Shown piece by piece: positions 45,445 through 55,577 of a stretch of DNA of 64,000 nt (positions are counted from its first letter, which is position 1; each line of letters opens with the position of its first letter). The notes under the pieces are model-generated. The model was not told where the DNA came from, did not search any database, and saw only the letters and a program-made list of their open reading frames with translations. The position numbers were made by a program, and so were the translations under genes. The DNA is from Dactylis glomerata (taxonomy: Eukaryota; Streptophyta; Magnoliopsida; Poales; Poaceae): assembly GCA_007115705.1 (NCBI GenBank), contig QXEO01000434.1:952097-1016096 (forward strand), read 5' to 3'.

Positions 45445-46650
45445 TCAGGAGTAAAAGGGGCGGAGTAGGGCTATGTTCCATGGTCTCTTGGTTTCTTCTC
45501 CGGACCTGTCCACCTTGTCCTTCTTGGGGGCCTGCGCATCTATAAGATAATAGGCATCATTGTGCAGAGCTCTGCTCACAATGAACGGCCCCTCCCATGG
45601 AGGAGTTAACTTATGCCGGCCTTCTGTTCCTTGCTTTAGCCGGAGTACTAGATCTCCCTCTTGAAATCTCCTTGGATTTACCTTCTGCGCATGATAGCGT
45701 CTGAGGTTCTGCTGATATACTGCTGTTCTTGACAGAGTTATTTCTCTTGCTTCCTCTAGCAGATATACATCATTTTCCCTGGCTTCTTTAGCCTCTTCCT
45801 CAGTATATAGCACTACTCTTGGTGCATCATGTATTACATCTGTTGGAAGCACAGCTTCTGCTCCATACACCAGGAAAAATGGTGTGTAGCCTGTTGACCT
45901 ATTTGGAGTTGTCCTTAAGCTCCAAAGCACTGCTGGCAATTCATCTAGCCAACATCCCGGAGTTTTCTCCAGTGGCTCTATCAGCCGGGGCTTTATGCCG
46001 GATAACACTAGCCCATTTGACCTCTCTACTTGACCATTGGTACAAGGGTGAGCAACCGACGCAATGTCCAGCCGGATTCCCACTTCCTCACAAAATCTGG
46101 CAAATGGCCCTTGGGCAAAGTTTGACCCATTGTCAGTGATGATGCCATGAGGGACACCATACCTCAAGATTATATCTTTTAAGAATTTCACTGCTGTGTG
46201 ACCATCACACTTGCTTATGGGCTTTACTTCAATCCATTTGGTGAACTTGTCCACCATGACCAGGATATGGGTCATCTTTCCTCTGGCCGGCTTAAAAGCC
46301 CCGACCATATCCAGGCCCCAAACAGCAAAGGGCCAGGTTATTGGGATAGTCTTCAAGGCAGATGCCGGCTGATGAATCTGGTGAGCGTATCTCTGGCATC
46401 CATTGCATTTCCGGACCAAGTTTTCTGCTTCTTGCAGTGCCGTCGGCCAGTAAAACCCGTGCCGGAATACCTTTGCCACCAACGCTCTGGACGAAGCGTG
46501 GTGGCCACACTCCCCCTGATGAATTTCCCGGAGCATCTCCAGTCCTTCTGCATATTCGACACATCTCTGCAATACTCCGGTGACACTTCTCTTGTATATT
46601 TCTTTGTTTATGATGGTATACCCTTTGGATCTCCTTGCAATCCGGCGTGC
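45445..46650 (-). CDS. Tat-2 integrase
   Basis: Second part of the frame 47514-45445. Zinc-binding HHCC region (HQGECGHH, CNGCQ at residues 327-369 counted from 47502). Catalytic triad D398 (GLDMVG), D457 (ITDNGSNF) and E493 (GQVERSNG), spacing DX35E. C-terminal DNA-binding part with GDLVLRL and PPWEGPF. Integrase inserts cDNA into the nuclear genome. All catalytic residues are present, so only the upstream stops would prevent its synthesis. Confidence 0.9.
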   Translation of the reverse strand, partial: ARRIARRSKGYTIINKEIYKRSVTGVLQRCVEYAEGLEMLREIHQGECGHHASSRALVAKVFRHGFYWPTALQEAENLVRKCNGCQRYAHQIHQPASALKTIPITWPFAVWGLDMVGAFKPARGKMTHILVMVDKFTKWIEVKPISKCDGHTAVKFLKDIILRYGVPHGIITDNGSNFAQGPFARFCEEVGIRLDIASVAHPCTNGQVERSNGLVLSGIKPRLIEPLEKTPGCWLDELPAVLWSLRTTPNRSTGYTPFFLVYGAEAVLPTDVIHDAPRVVLYTEEEAKEARENDVYLLEEAREITLSRTAVYQQNLRRYHAQKVNPRRFQEGDLVLRLKQGTEGRHKLTPPWEGPFIVSRALHNDAYYLIDAQAPKKDKVDRSGEETKRPWNIALLRPFYS

Positions 46651-47514
46651 CTCGGTTTCATCCGCCGGCACTTGACCATCCACCAAGAAATTCATAATAG
46701 GACGTGCCCACGAGGGCACTTCCCTTACAGTGAACACTGCCTGATCTATTTCCATCATTTCGACCGACACATAATCGATCTCCATGGGCTGCGAAGTCCC
46801 CGGGACTGTGGGATCAGTCCCCGGGTATGCCAGAGCAGTCCCCGGGTATACCGGCGCAACCTCTTGGTAAATTTTACCCTTGCCCTTAGCTCTGCTCCGA
46901 AATACCGCACTCACCGCATATGTCGGACCAGTCCCCGGGACTGAGGTAACAGTCCCCGGGTTATCGGATCTGGCTCCGGCATCTACCTCCATTGGAACCG
47001 CATCCTCCGGTCCTGGCGGGACATAAATGGAAGATGACTCCGGCGAGGGCTTGATTGACGGCTTCCTCAGATGCTCCAAAGAAATGTCGGGCGGGATTGA
47101 GTCTCTGGAAGACCCCAGCTTGGACAATGTATCGGCTGCATCGTTCTGAGCCCGGAGAACATGCCGGAACTCACAACCTTCGAAGTAACCACTTAACTGC
47201 TGCACCAGGAAACGGTAGGATCCCATGTTATCATCATGCGCATCCCATATTCCGTAACACTGCTGAATCACTAAGTCAGAATCACCGAAACACATAATCC
47301 GGCGAATTCCTATGTCCTTAGACACTTTTAGGCCATGCACAAGTGCCTCATATTCCGCCACATTATTTGATGCTGCAAAATGAATCTGCAGGACATATCT
47401 CAATTGGTCATTCTTTGGTGAACTGAGAACTATGCCGGCACCCAGGCCATGGATTGTCTTGGACCCATCGAAATGCATCCTCCAATAATTTGCATCTGGC
47501 AATGGTGGCTCATA
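46651..47514 (-). CDS. Tat-2 archaeal-type RNase H and linker
   Basis: Begins directly after a TAG codon at 47517-47515 that interrupts the RT frame. The RNase H has D12 in FDGSK, E50 in NVAEYEAL, D74 in GDSDLV and D121/D124 in QNDAADTLSKL (numbering from 47502). A second RNase H after the ordinary one is typical of the Tat lineage. About 130 residues of low-complexity linker (repeats of PGT) connect it to integrase. It degrades RNA in RNA:DNA hybrids during reverse transcription. Confidence 0.85.
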
Positions 47515-48930
47515 CTATATCTCGGCCCAGTCAATAAAGAAATCAGCCAACACCTGGGACTTGATTGTATCTCTCTTGTCATACTGAGGTGTATATGGCG
47601 ACAACTCTATTGCCCACTTGGCAATTCTGCCACTGGCATCTTTGTTACTTATGATCTTCGAGATAGGGGCCTCGGCCACAACCCGGATTGGATGCTCTTG
47701 GAAGTAATGCTTGAGCTTCTTGGCCGCCATATAGACTCCATAAGTCATCTTCTGATAGTGTGGGTAGTTTTGCTTTGAGGTGGAGAGGACTTCACTCAGA
47801 TAATATACCGGCCGCTGCACGGTTTTGCCTCCCTCCTCTCGCTCCACTACTACCACTGCACTGACAACCCTGTTGGTTGCCGCTATATAAAGCAACATCG
47901 GCTCCCGGGGCATTGGAGATGCTAGTACCGGCGCTGTTGACAACATCTGTTTTAATTCCTTGAAAGCAGCATCTGCTTGTACTGTCCAGACAAATGTGTC
48001 GGACTTCTTCATTAACTGATATAACGGCAAAGCTTTTTCTCCCAGCCGGCTTAGGAAACGGCTCAGGGATGCGAGGCACCCTGCGAACTTCTGTACTTCC
48101 TTCAAATCTGTCGGCGGCTTCATTCTTTCTATAGCACGAATCTTGCCGGGATTTACCTCAATACCCCGGCTGGAAACAAGGAAGCCGAGCAACTTGCCCG
48201 CCGGCACACCGAAGGTACACTTTGCCGGATTTAACTTCATCCGGAACCTCCTCAGATTTGCGAAGGTTTCCCGGAGATCGCCTATGAGAGTTTCACTCTC
48301 CTTGGTCTTTATGACGACATCGTCGACATATACCTGCACATTTTTATCTATTTGATCATGCAAACACTTCTGCATACATCTCTGGTAAGTTGCGCCGGCA
48401 TTTCTTAAACCGAACGGCATAGTGAGATAGCAATAAGCCCCGTACGGGGTAATAAAGGATGTCTTTATTTGATCCGGCTCATACAAAGGGATCTGGTGGA
48501 AACCATAATAGGCATCTACAAATGATAACAGTTCACATCCGGCTGTGGAATCAATCACTTGATCGATTCGAGGGAGCGGGAATGGATCTTTAGGACATGC
48601 CTTATTCAAGTTGGTGTAATCAACACACATCCGCCATACTTTCACTATGGTGGGCTCATCTTTCTTCTTTTCCACCAAAACCGGATTAGACACCCAATCC
48701 GGATGCAGTGCTTCCTTGATAAAGCCGGAGGCTAGGAGCCTGGCCACTTCCTCCCATATGGCTTTCCTTCTATCGCCGGCATTCCGCCGGAGCGGCTGCT
48801 TCACCGGCTTAGCGTCCGGTCTCACATGCAATGCGTGCTCAGCCAGCTCCCTCGGCACCCCTTGCAAGTCCGAAGTAGACCATGCAAAGATATCCCGATT
48901 CTCACGGAGGAAGCTGATGAGCTCGCTTTC
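47515..48930 (-). CDS. Tat-2 reverse transcriptase and first RNase H
   Basis: Open from after the TAG at 48933-48931 to the TAG at 47517-47515. RT motifs: VDYTNLNKACPKDPFPLP, then FVDAYYGFHQI (Asp118 from 48867), MPFGLRNAGATYQR and catalytic YVDD (residues 180-183), then LNPAKCTFG. The ordinary RNase H follows (LYIAATNRVVSAVV, TYGVYMAAKKLKHYF) and appears degenerate, as usual when an archaeal-type RNase H is present. Makes cDNA in cytoplasmic particles. Intact apart from the two flanking stops. Confidence 0.9.
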   Translation of the reverse strand, partial: ESELISFLRENRDIFAWSTSDLQGVPRELAEHALHVRPDAKPVKQPLRRNAGDRRKAIWEEVARLLASGFIKEALHPDWVSNPVLVEKKKDEPTIVKVWRMCVDYTNLNKACPKDPFPLPRIDQVIDSTAGCELLSFVDAYYGFHQIPLYEPDQIKTSFITPYGAYCYLTMPFGLRNAGATYQRCMQKCLHDQIDKNVQVYVDDVVIKTKESETLIGDLRETFANLRRFRMKLNPAKCTFGVPAGKLLGFLVSSRGIEVNPGKIRAIERMKPPTDLKEVQKFAGCLASLSRFLSRLGEKALPLYQLMKKSDTFVWTVQADAAFKELKQMLSTAPVLASPMPREPMLLYIAATNRVVSAVVVVEREEGGKTVQRPVYYLSEVLSTSKQNYPHYQKMTYGVYMAAKKLKHYFQEHPIRVVAEAPISKIISNKDASGRIAKWAIELSPYTPQYDKRDTIKSQVLADFFIDWAEI

Positions 48931-49833
48931 CTATTTGGGATCCAAACTTGCCCCAACGAGGGCATGGCGCTCCGGGAAAGCTTCATCCAGAGGCACCTTT
49001 TTGACCTCCTTGCCTGCTTGAAAAGTAGCACTGCCACCGGGATTTGCCATGCCCGGCATAGATTTGCCGGCCACGACCGTTTCAGCAATCTCCACTGCTC
49101 GCTTGAGCCTCTTCTTTTCCTCTGCAATGATCAGAGTCTCGGCCAGATTAGATCCGGCTGTTGCACATGCCATCGATCGCTTGTAATCACCAATGATGGT
49201 GATCACTCCCTTGGGCCCCAGCATTTTTATCTTCAGATACGCAACATGCGTAGAGGCCATGAATTTTGCCAGAGCCGGCCTACCCAGCAAAGCATGGTAG
49301 GGGCTTTCCAGATCAACCACCTCGAACATGAGGTTCTTCACCCTGCAGTTATCCCGGCTCCCAAACATGACATCCATCCAGATCTTGCCCATTGGCGCAC
49401 ACGAAAGTCCCGGCACAATGCCGTGGAACGTGGTCTTGCTTGGCTCCAACATATTTTCCTTGATGCCCAGCTTCTGCATTGTATCTTGGTACATGATGTT
49501 GATGCTGCTTCCATTGTCAATGAGGACCTTGCTGAATCTCACGTTGTTAGCCGGCCCGACGAATGTCGGATCCATCACCAGAGCATACCCGCCGGGGTTC
49601 GGCATGATCCTGGGATGATCTGCCCTGTCCCAGCCAATGGCCTGGTCAGACCAGTACATTAGCTTCGGTACTGCCGACATAACGGCATTTACCTCCAGAC
49701 ACCGCCGGTACAAGCTCTGCTTGTCTGTTCTTTCAGTCTCAAAGACCACGTAGCTCTGATCATGCTCCTTGTACTCATTCCGGCCCGCTGCTGGGCCTCC
49801 GGCATAGTACTCCGGGTTATGGTTCTGATCCAC
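48931..49833 (-). CDS. Tat-2 protease region
   Basis: Retropepsin with active site VLIDNGSS (Asp106 from 49833) and LLGRPALAKF near residue 215; the downstream part resembles the Tat-1 piece at 15-275. Ends in a TAG at 48933-48931, after which the same frame continues into RT. The gag frame (ending at 49839) is in another phase, so either a programmed shift or a mutation lies just upstream. Confidence 0.85.
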   Translation of the reverse strand: MDQNHNPEYYAGGPAAGRNEYKEHDQSYVVFETERTDKQSLYRRCLEVNAVMSAVPKLMYWSDQAIGWDRADHPRIMPNPGGYALVMDPTFVGPANNVRFSKVLIDNGSSINIMYQDTMQKLGIKENMLEPSKTTFHGIVPGLSCAPMGKIWMDVMFGSRDNCRVKNLMFEVVDLESPYHALLGRPALAKFMASTHVAYLKIKMLGPKGVITIIGDYKRSMACATAGSNLAETLIIAEEKKRLKRAVEIAETVVAGKSMPGMANPGGSATFQAGKEVKKVPLDEAFPERHALVGASLDPK

Positions 49834-49838
49834 TTGAT

Positions 49839-52291
49839 TTACACCGGCATTTCTGGCATTGCCCTGATTCCCGGGATTAACCGGCCTGGGCGGGACTGCA
49901 ATTGTATTGGCACCTGTGTCAACGGCGATGGAGCTGCCGGGACAGACGGTCTAGCCGGTCCCCAGGGACCTGCACGACCTGCTAATATGTCGTCCAGCCA
50001 TGAACAGTTTCTTGTCAAATGGTTTGCCGGCTTACCCGGCTGGAATTTGTGAAACACACAAGGTTTGTCCATGGCCAAACCTACCGTATACTTCGGCCAC
50101 TGCTTCTTTTGTCCGGCGGCTCCGCCGGCATTCTTGTTGACCCAGACATTCTTCTTCTGGAAGGGCTGTGCTTGCTGCTGCGGTTGTTGTTGCTGAGGCT
50201 GCTGATAGCCCTCATATCTCGGACGCTGGCTACTGCCGGCGCCCTCTTGCTCTTCTTCCACAGCTGCCACTTGTGCTGCCCCATACCGGTGATCCGGCCT
50301 TTCCTCTCTTCTCTTGTTCCGGTTATCAGTGCGATAGTATTGCCCTGGTCTCCCGGCGCTGATGGTGTTCCCCTGGGTCTGCCCCTGTCCTTGTGAATCA
50401 AGGGTGGGCTGCATGGGATCTCCCAGAGCATAACTATCGGCAATCTTGATTGTCTCGGCCAACGTGGCCGGCATTACCCTCTGAAGCTTTTGCCACAACA
50501 TGGTGCCATGCCGGCACCCATGAGCGAACCACATGATGGCTTGCTGCTCCACAACTCCTTCGCAGGAATTGCGCAATGTGCACCACCTGGTCAGGTAGTC
50601 ACGGTCAGTCTCATTCACTCCTTGCCGGCAGTTAGCCAGCTGCTGAGGACGATTCGGCCTCTTGTATGTACTGGTGAAGTTTGACACAAACTGCTCTTCG
50701 AAATCAACCCAACCGTTGATACTTCCGGCCGGCAGATTGTTCAGCCATATCCTGGCTGGTCCTTCTAGCATTTGCGGTACATATCGTACCGCCCATCTGA
50801 GGTTTCCTCCGGCAATGTTCACTGCAGTGGAGTAATCCTCCAACCAATCTTCCGGCTTGGTACTGCCGTTGTATGCCCTCGCGCCACGCGCGAGCTGGAA
50901 GTAGTAAGGTACCGGCTCCCCCATAATCCGGGGTCCAAAGCACATAGGACCCGGAGCTCCCTGCCTTTCCACCAACTCCGATTGGTGAATCCTGTCCAGC
51001 TTGAAGCGCGCATCACTTGCTGCTAAGGACCGAGGTCCTAGCCGGGACGCAATTGGGCCCGCGATCATTTTTTCCTGCTGCTTCTCCGGCTGGTGCTGCT
51101 CACTATGCCGGCCTTGCTGATGCTGCTGCTGATATCCCGCCCTGACCAGGGCGGAATTCCCATCATCCTCTCGATGTCCCGGTTGACCTGCACCTTGTGG
51201 CTGCGCTGCTCCTCCGACGCCCTGCTGCTGACGCCGGGCTGCACTGTTACTCCGGCCACCTCTGGCCGAAGCTGCTCCTTGCCCGGCCGGCACATTCTGG
51301 CCAGCATTCTTGCCGGCGACATATCTGTCGGCTTGGCCGGCACTCTTCTGAACTATTGCCTGCTTTCCGGCAATTGCCGGATCATACACTTGGATCTGCT
51401 TGTCCCGGCGGCCAGAGGTCACACTTCCGGCACGCCGGGCGCTCGGATGCGGGGAAGAAGCCTCGCCTCTTAACCTTGCGCCGGCACCTCCTACCGACGC
51501 AATGTACTGGGATGCCCCGGCACCTGGGTTTGCCTTCTTAAAGGCCTCCTGCTGCTTAGTAGCTTCAGACAGAAGATGGTTAAGCCGGGCTTGCTGCTCA
51601 TGCAGTGCTTCGCCGACAAATTAGATAAGTCCTTAGCTACCTCTGCTGCTGCTCTAAGGTTCTTCACTGGAGAGCTATAAATTACCTTAGGCACAGTACT
51701 AGTTGCAGTATGACTCTTAGCTCTAGTATCTTTGCCTAGCTCAGTATTAAGATCTCTACCTCTAGTTCTAACCTCATCTATCCGGCTAGGCCGGGTTACC
51801 ACAGGAGTAAAACCATGGGCTGCCTCATACTCACGGAGTTGCCGGTTAAACCGTTCGCGCTCCTGATGCATGGCCAGGGCCTCGTCGATGAGGGCCTGAC
51901 GAGATCCTTCCAGGACCTCCCTTGTCTGCTCCGGATCATCGCCGGATCGCACCGGCTCAAGAAGTCGCTCGATGACGGGAAGGAGCACCTGACCTTTTGC
52001 CGGCACAGCGGAAGTGCCGGCCAGGTTCTCGACACGCTCCAACGGAGGACGTGCCGACCTCTTGGTCTTCGGCGGCTCCGGGGGAGTATCTCCTGCTGCT
52101 GCTGCGGCCTTGCCGGCACCGTCTGCCGGTGGCTCTGATGTGCCGGCCATCATCACCTCGGCTGACTCTACTGAGCGAGCGCTACGCCCAGCGTGAGCCA
52201 ACCGGTGTGACGGAGGATCCGACGCCACCAGCACCTTTTCCCTGCAAACTCTCTCAGTCCCCACGTACACCTCGTGGGAACCAAAAGACAT
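49839..52291 (-). pseudogene. Tat-2 Gag, one frameshift
   Basis: N-terminal part 52291-about 51613 (starts MSFGSHEVYV; charged, Ala/Pro-rich). The frame then changes; homologous reading continues from about 51612 in the frame of 51422-49839. The capsid domain is near 50950-50400 (YNGSTKPEDWLEDY, GPARIWLNNLPAG, FEEQFVSNFTSTYKRP, RDYLTRWCTLRNS). After it come Gln-rich stretches (about 50210-50160) and a short Cys/His segment (CVFHKFQPGKPANHLTRNC, a partial knuckle). The start at 52291 lies about 170 bp after the primer site and is the first good Met. Confidence 0.8.
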
Positions 52292-52455
52292 GATCCGGCC
52301 ATTCCTGGGGAACGGCCGGCCGTCGAGACATCATGCGTTGTCACTGACGAAGCTGAGCGAGCCTAGCCTCTGGACGAGGCCAGAGACCACGCGCACTCCC
52401 GAAACTGCTATCACAGACCCCGTCCGAATAAACACTCCGGCCAGCATATCGATCT

Positions 52456-52473
52456 GCCCCACGGTGGGCGCCA
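52456..52473 (-). promoter_or_regulatory. Tat-2 primer binding site
   Basis: Minus strand TGGCGCCCACCGTGGGGC, two bases after the 5' LTR end. Common PBS type among grass Ty3/gypsy elements; the exact tRNA was not checked. Confidence 0.75.
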
Positions 52474-52475
52474 AA

Positions 52476-53414
52476 TGTCGTCGTGGTGAAACAACATATG
52501 CCATAGGATGGCTTAAATGGGGGCCGACTAGATGCTGGAGGATTCGGGAGAGGGGAACGAGCTAAAGAGCCCGACAGAAAGGAACGCAGATCTACCCAGG
52601 TTCGGGGCTCTCGTAAGGAGATAACACCCCTACTCCTGCTCTACTTGCTTTATATACTTGGATCGATGGAGTATACAACACTGGTGCTCCCAAGCTCTCT
52701 GCTAGAGGAGGAAGATGAACTGCTAAGTGTAGGAATACTCAGTCACCAACAAACCTCCCCACCCTTGCTAGGACTCCCTGTGCCACCTTATATAGTGGTG
52801 GCCAGGGTTACAACGGTCATAGGAGACCAGGAGACACCAACTACACTCCAAACAGGACTTGCTGTCGAGGGCAGACGCCCATGACTTTCTCCCTGATTGC
52901 TCTCGATGGGACTCACCTTGCTGTACCTTGTACTTCCAGGACTGTGACCTTACCACTCTGAGGTAAGCTTGTACTTGTGCACAGTGAGGGTAGGTAACCT
53001 CCACTGTGCACCCTGCCATCATACCCTGCTACCATGCTTGGATGTTTTCTTCCTTGATTGTAGCGATGTGACACCTTGGTTGACTTAAGTATCCCGGATA
53101 TGAACGTTGGCCATATCCAGGACATATATGCTGGACCAACGACCTACGAAGGTCGGGTAATCCGGCCTCCCTGTTCCTGCACAACACATCAAAATAGATA
53201 GGCCGGCATATCTGAGTATATGCCGGCACTCCTCAGTCAGTATTCCGGTTAATCCGGCATATCCAAGTATCAGCCGGGATTACACACATATGCCGGCCTG
53301 GCCGATGCTCTTTATGTTCCGGCCAGGCCCTTCCTTGATAACCCGTCATAAAGTCAACCATAGACCAGGCCTCTTTCTAGTCTCTTGACCCTACCGGGGG
53401 TCATCCCCCCGACA
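52476..53414 (-). repeat. Tat-2 5' LTR
   Basis: 939 bp. Contains two TATA-like sites on the minus strand (about 52787-52796 and 52649-52656). The outermost 75 bp (53335-53395) differ strongly from the other LTR. Confidence 0.92.
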
Positions 53415-54588
53415 CCTTCGCCTATATTTACCCCCTGACGAGAAAAACCTAGGGGCCCGATCAGATTTCCAGAAAGAGTTCCGTAGCTCCGCCGCCGCCA
53501 CGACGAATTCGGGGGACAGAAGTCTCTGTTCCGGCACCCTGCCAGGACGGGGAAGTGCCCCCGGAGCCATCTCCATCGGTCTCCATCGCCGTCTCCGCCG
53601 TCTCCATTGACCTCACCGCCATCTCCATCAACCTTGCTGTCTCCTATGATGAGGAGGGAGTAGTTCATCCCCGGGGCTGAGGGCTCTACCGGTAGCCTAT
53701 GTGGTTCACCTTCTCTCCATGATGTGATCTTTATGTGATCGTGAGCTTTGTATCATGTTGAACAAGTACATGTTATTATTCAGATATTTTGTGTACTCTA
53801 GTGATGTTATTAAAGTAATCTATTCCTCCTGCTATGGTGTAATGGTGACAGTGCGTGCATCATGGTGGTACTTGGTTTAGGTTATGATTGTGATCTCTTG
53901 TGGATTATGAGAATAATTATTGCTATGATAGTTTGAGTGATCTATTCCTCCTTTCATGGTGTAATGTTGACAGTGTGTGCACCGTGTTAGTACTTGGTTT
54001 AAGTTGCAATGATTTCTATCTTGAGTTGTGATCTGATTTGGATATCTCTATGAGTGGTGTTTGCCAAATACTTGATGAACTTTAAGGGGTGCTTCTGTAG
54101 CCACTACGCAATGATTAGTGTTATTCAATAGGAGAGTAATTCAGAGTACCATAGTGGAGAGAAGTTATTTATTTGTTCATTCATGTTATATTGTTGGGAG
54201 TGTGTCCACTAGTGAAAGTATGATCCCTAGGCCTTGTTTCCAAGCATTGCACACCGTTTACTTGCTATTTTGTTACTTGTTTGCTCGCAGTGATATTTAT
54301 TTCACATCGCGTTTGCTACTATAATCATCTATACCACTTGTATTTCACTATCTCTTCGCCGAACTAGTGCACCTATACATCTGACAAGTGTATTGGGTTG
54401 TTGGGGACACAAGAGACTTTCTGCATCGTAATTGCAGGGTTCCTTGAGAGGGATAGCTTTGACCTCTAACCTCCCTGAGTTCGATAAACCTTGGGTGATC
54501 CACTTAAGGGAAACTTGCTGCTGTTCTACAAACCTCTGCACTTGGAGGCCCAACAAGTGTCTACAAGAATAGAAGTGCGTAGACATCA
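53415..54588 (+). repeat. RLG-2C 5' LTR, truncated
   Basis: Corresponds to the last 1.17 kb of the family LTR. The TATA box is altered (CCTATATTTACC). Confidence 0.9.
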
Positions 54589-54598
54589 AGCTCTTTTC

Positions 54599-54616
54599 TG
54601 GCGCCGTTGCCGGGGA
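54599..54616 (+). promoter_or_regulatory. RLG-2C primer binding site, tRNA-Asp type
   Basis: TGGCGCCGTTGCCGGGGA, unchanged from the other copies. Confidence 0.85.
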
Positions 54617-54728
54617 GGTAAGGTAAAAGGTACTCGCATCCTCCTGTGTGAGTGCTCGGAGTTATTTCCTTTAGATTCTTCAATTACATCTTTTTGTTTC
54701 TTGTTTTTATTTTCACTAGTTAGGCTTA

Positions 54729-55561
54729 ATGGAAAACAATGAGTTTCTTTAGTCTTTTTCCTGAGTTTAGATATGAAGTGTTTGAAGAGAAAATTGAAAA
54801 ACCTTTGGAGCTTAATTTGCATGCTAATAGTGTGTTAGTATGAAATGCTTTGAACACCGTTATGCTAATGCTATGGAAAAGTCTAAGCTTGGGAAGCTGG
54901 TTTGTTAAGCATGATTTTTAGTTCCCCAGCTTTAGAGGAGAAAGTTTGCTCTGATGATATTTTATCTCCCCGATATGATTCCTTCTTATGATGATATGTT
55001 GATGAATATGCGTTTGAGAAATAGCTTTTCTAGCTGTGATGATACTAAACTCTAGTTTATGATGGTTATGATGATGGGATAATATTTTCAGTTCGCCTAC
55101 TTTTGAGGAGAAATTAGTTATGATTATAATATGCCTCCTATTATGAAGATTATGGTGATGAGATAATTATTCTGTTGAATCTGCTCCTACTACGATTGTT
55201 TATGTGGGGGTATTAATCCTTTATGCATGTGGCTCATGATAGGGATGCTTTACGTGATAGTTATATTGTTAATTCTATTCATGATGCTACTAAAAGTTAT
55301 TATGAGAGAGAGAAACATGGTTTGATGGATCTCAACAATATTGAGTTTCCCCTCTTTATGTTTGCAAATCTGAAGTGTCACTTGTTTTATCTATCCATGC
55401 TTGCTACTATGTGCCTCGTTGATTTATTTTCTTACAAGATTCCCATGCATAGGAAGTGGTTCAGATATAAATGTCTTTCACATTTGCTTTTTGATGCTCT
55501 CTATTGCTTTAAGTTTCTATATGGCGCCTTTGCCTCAAGCTCTTATATGGCGCCCACATGA
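54729..55561 (+). pseudogene. RLG-2C orphan ORF, heavily frameshifted
   Basis: Aligns with 3539-4387 but has many one-base losses, most in runs of the same base (for example near 54830, 54895, 54905, 54915, 55015, 55085, 55150, 55205). Only the last third is open as one frame (55223-55561). Lacks the long-form central segment. Not able to encode the protein as written. Confidence 0.8.
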
Positions 55562-55577
55562 GCATCTTTGCAAATTA

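Larger units (their letters stand above)
38388..53414 (-). mobile_element. Tat-2, nearly complete Tat-lineage Ty3/gypsy element, chimeric flanks
   Basis: Two 939-bp LTRs (38388-39326 and 52476-53414) with TGTCGGGGGG...CGACGACA ends in minus orientation. The 5' LTR is the right one. Minus strand: primer site, gag, protease, RT, RNase H, second (archaeal-type) RNase H, integrase. Plus strand: seven-exon antisense gene between integrase and the 3' LTR. Damage seen: one gag frameshift, a gag/protease frame change and two TAG codons. Flanking 5-mers differ (tgagc, ccttc), so there is no TSD. Confidence 0.9.

Noticed and set aside
45819..50443. Plus-strand frames such as 46198-46944 and 48826-49662
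   Set aside because: They lie opposite intact RT, integrase and protease and show no motif; shadows of the minus-strand coding.
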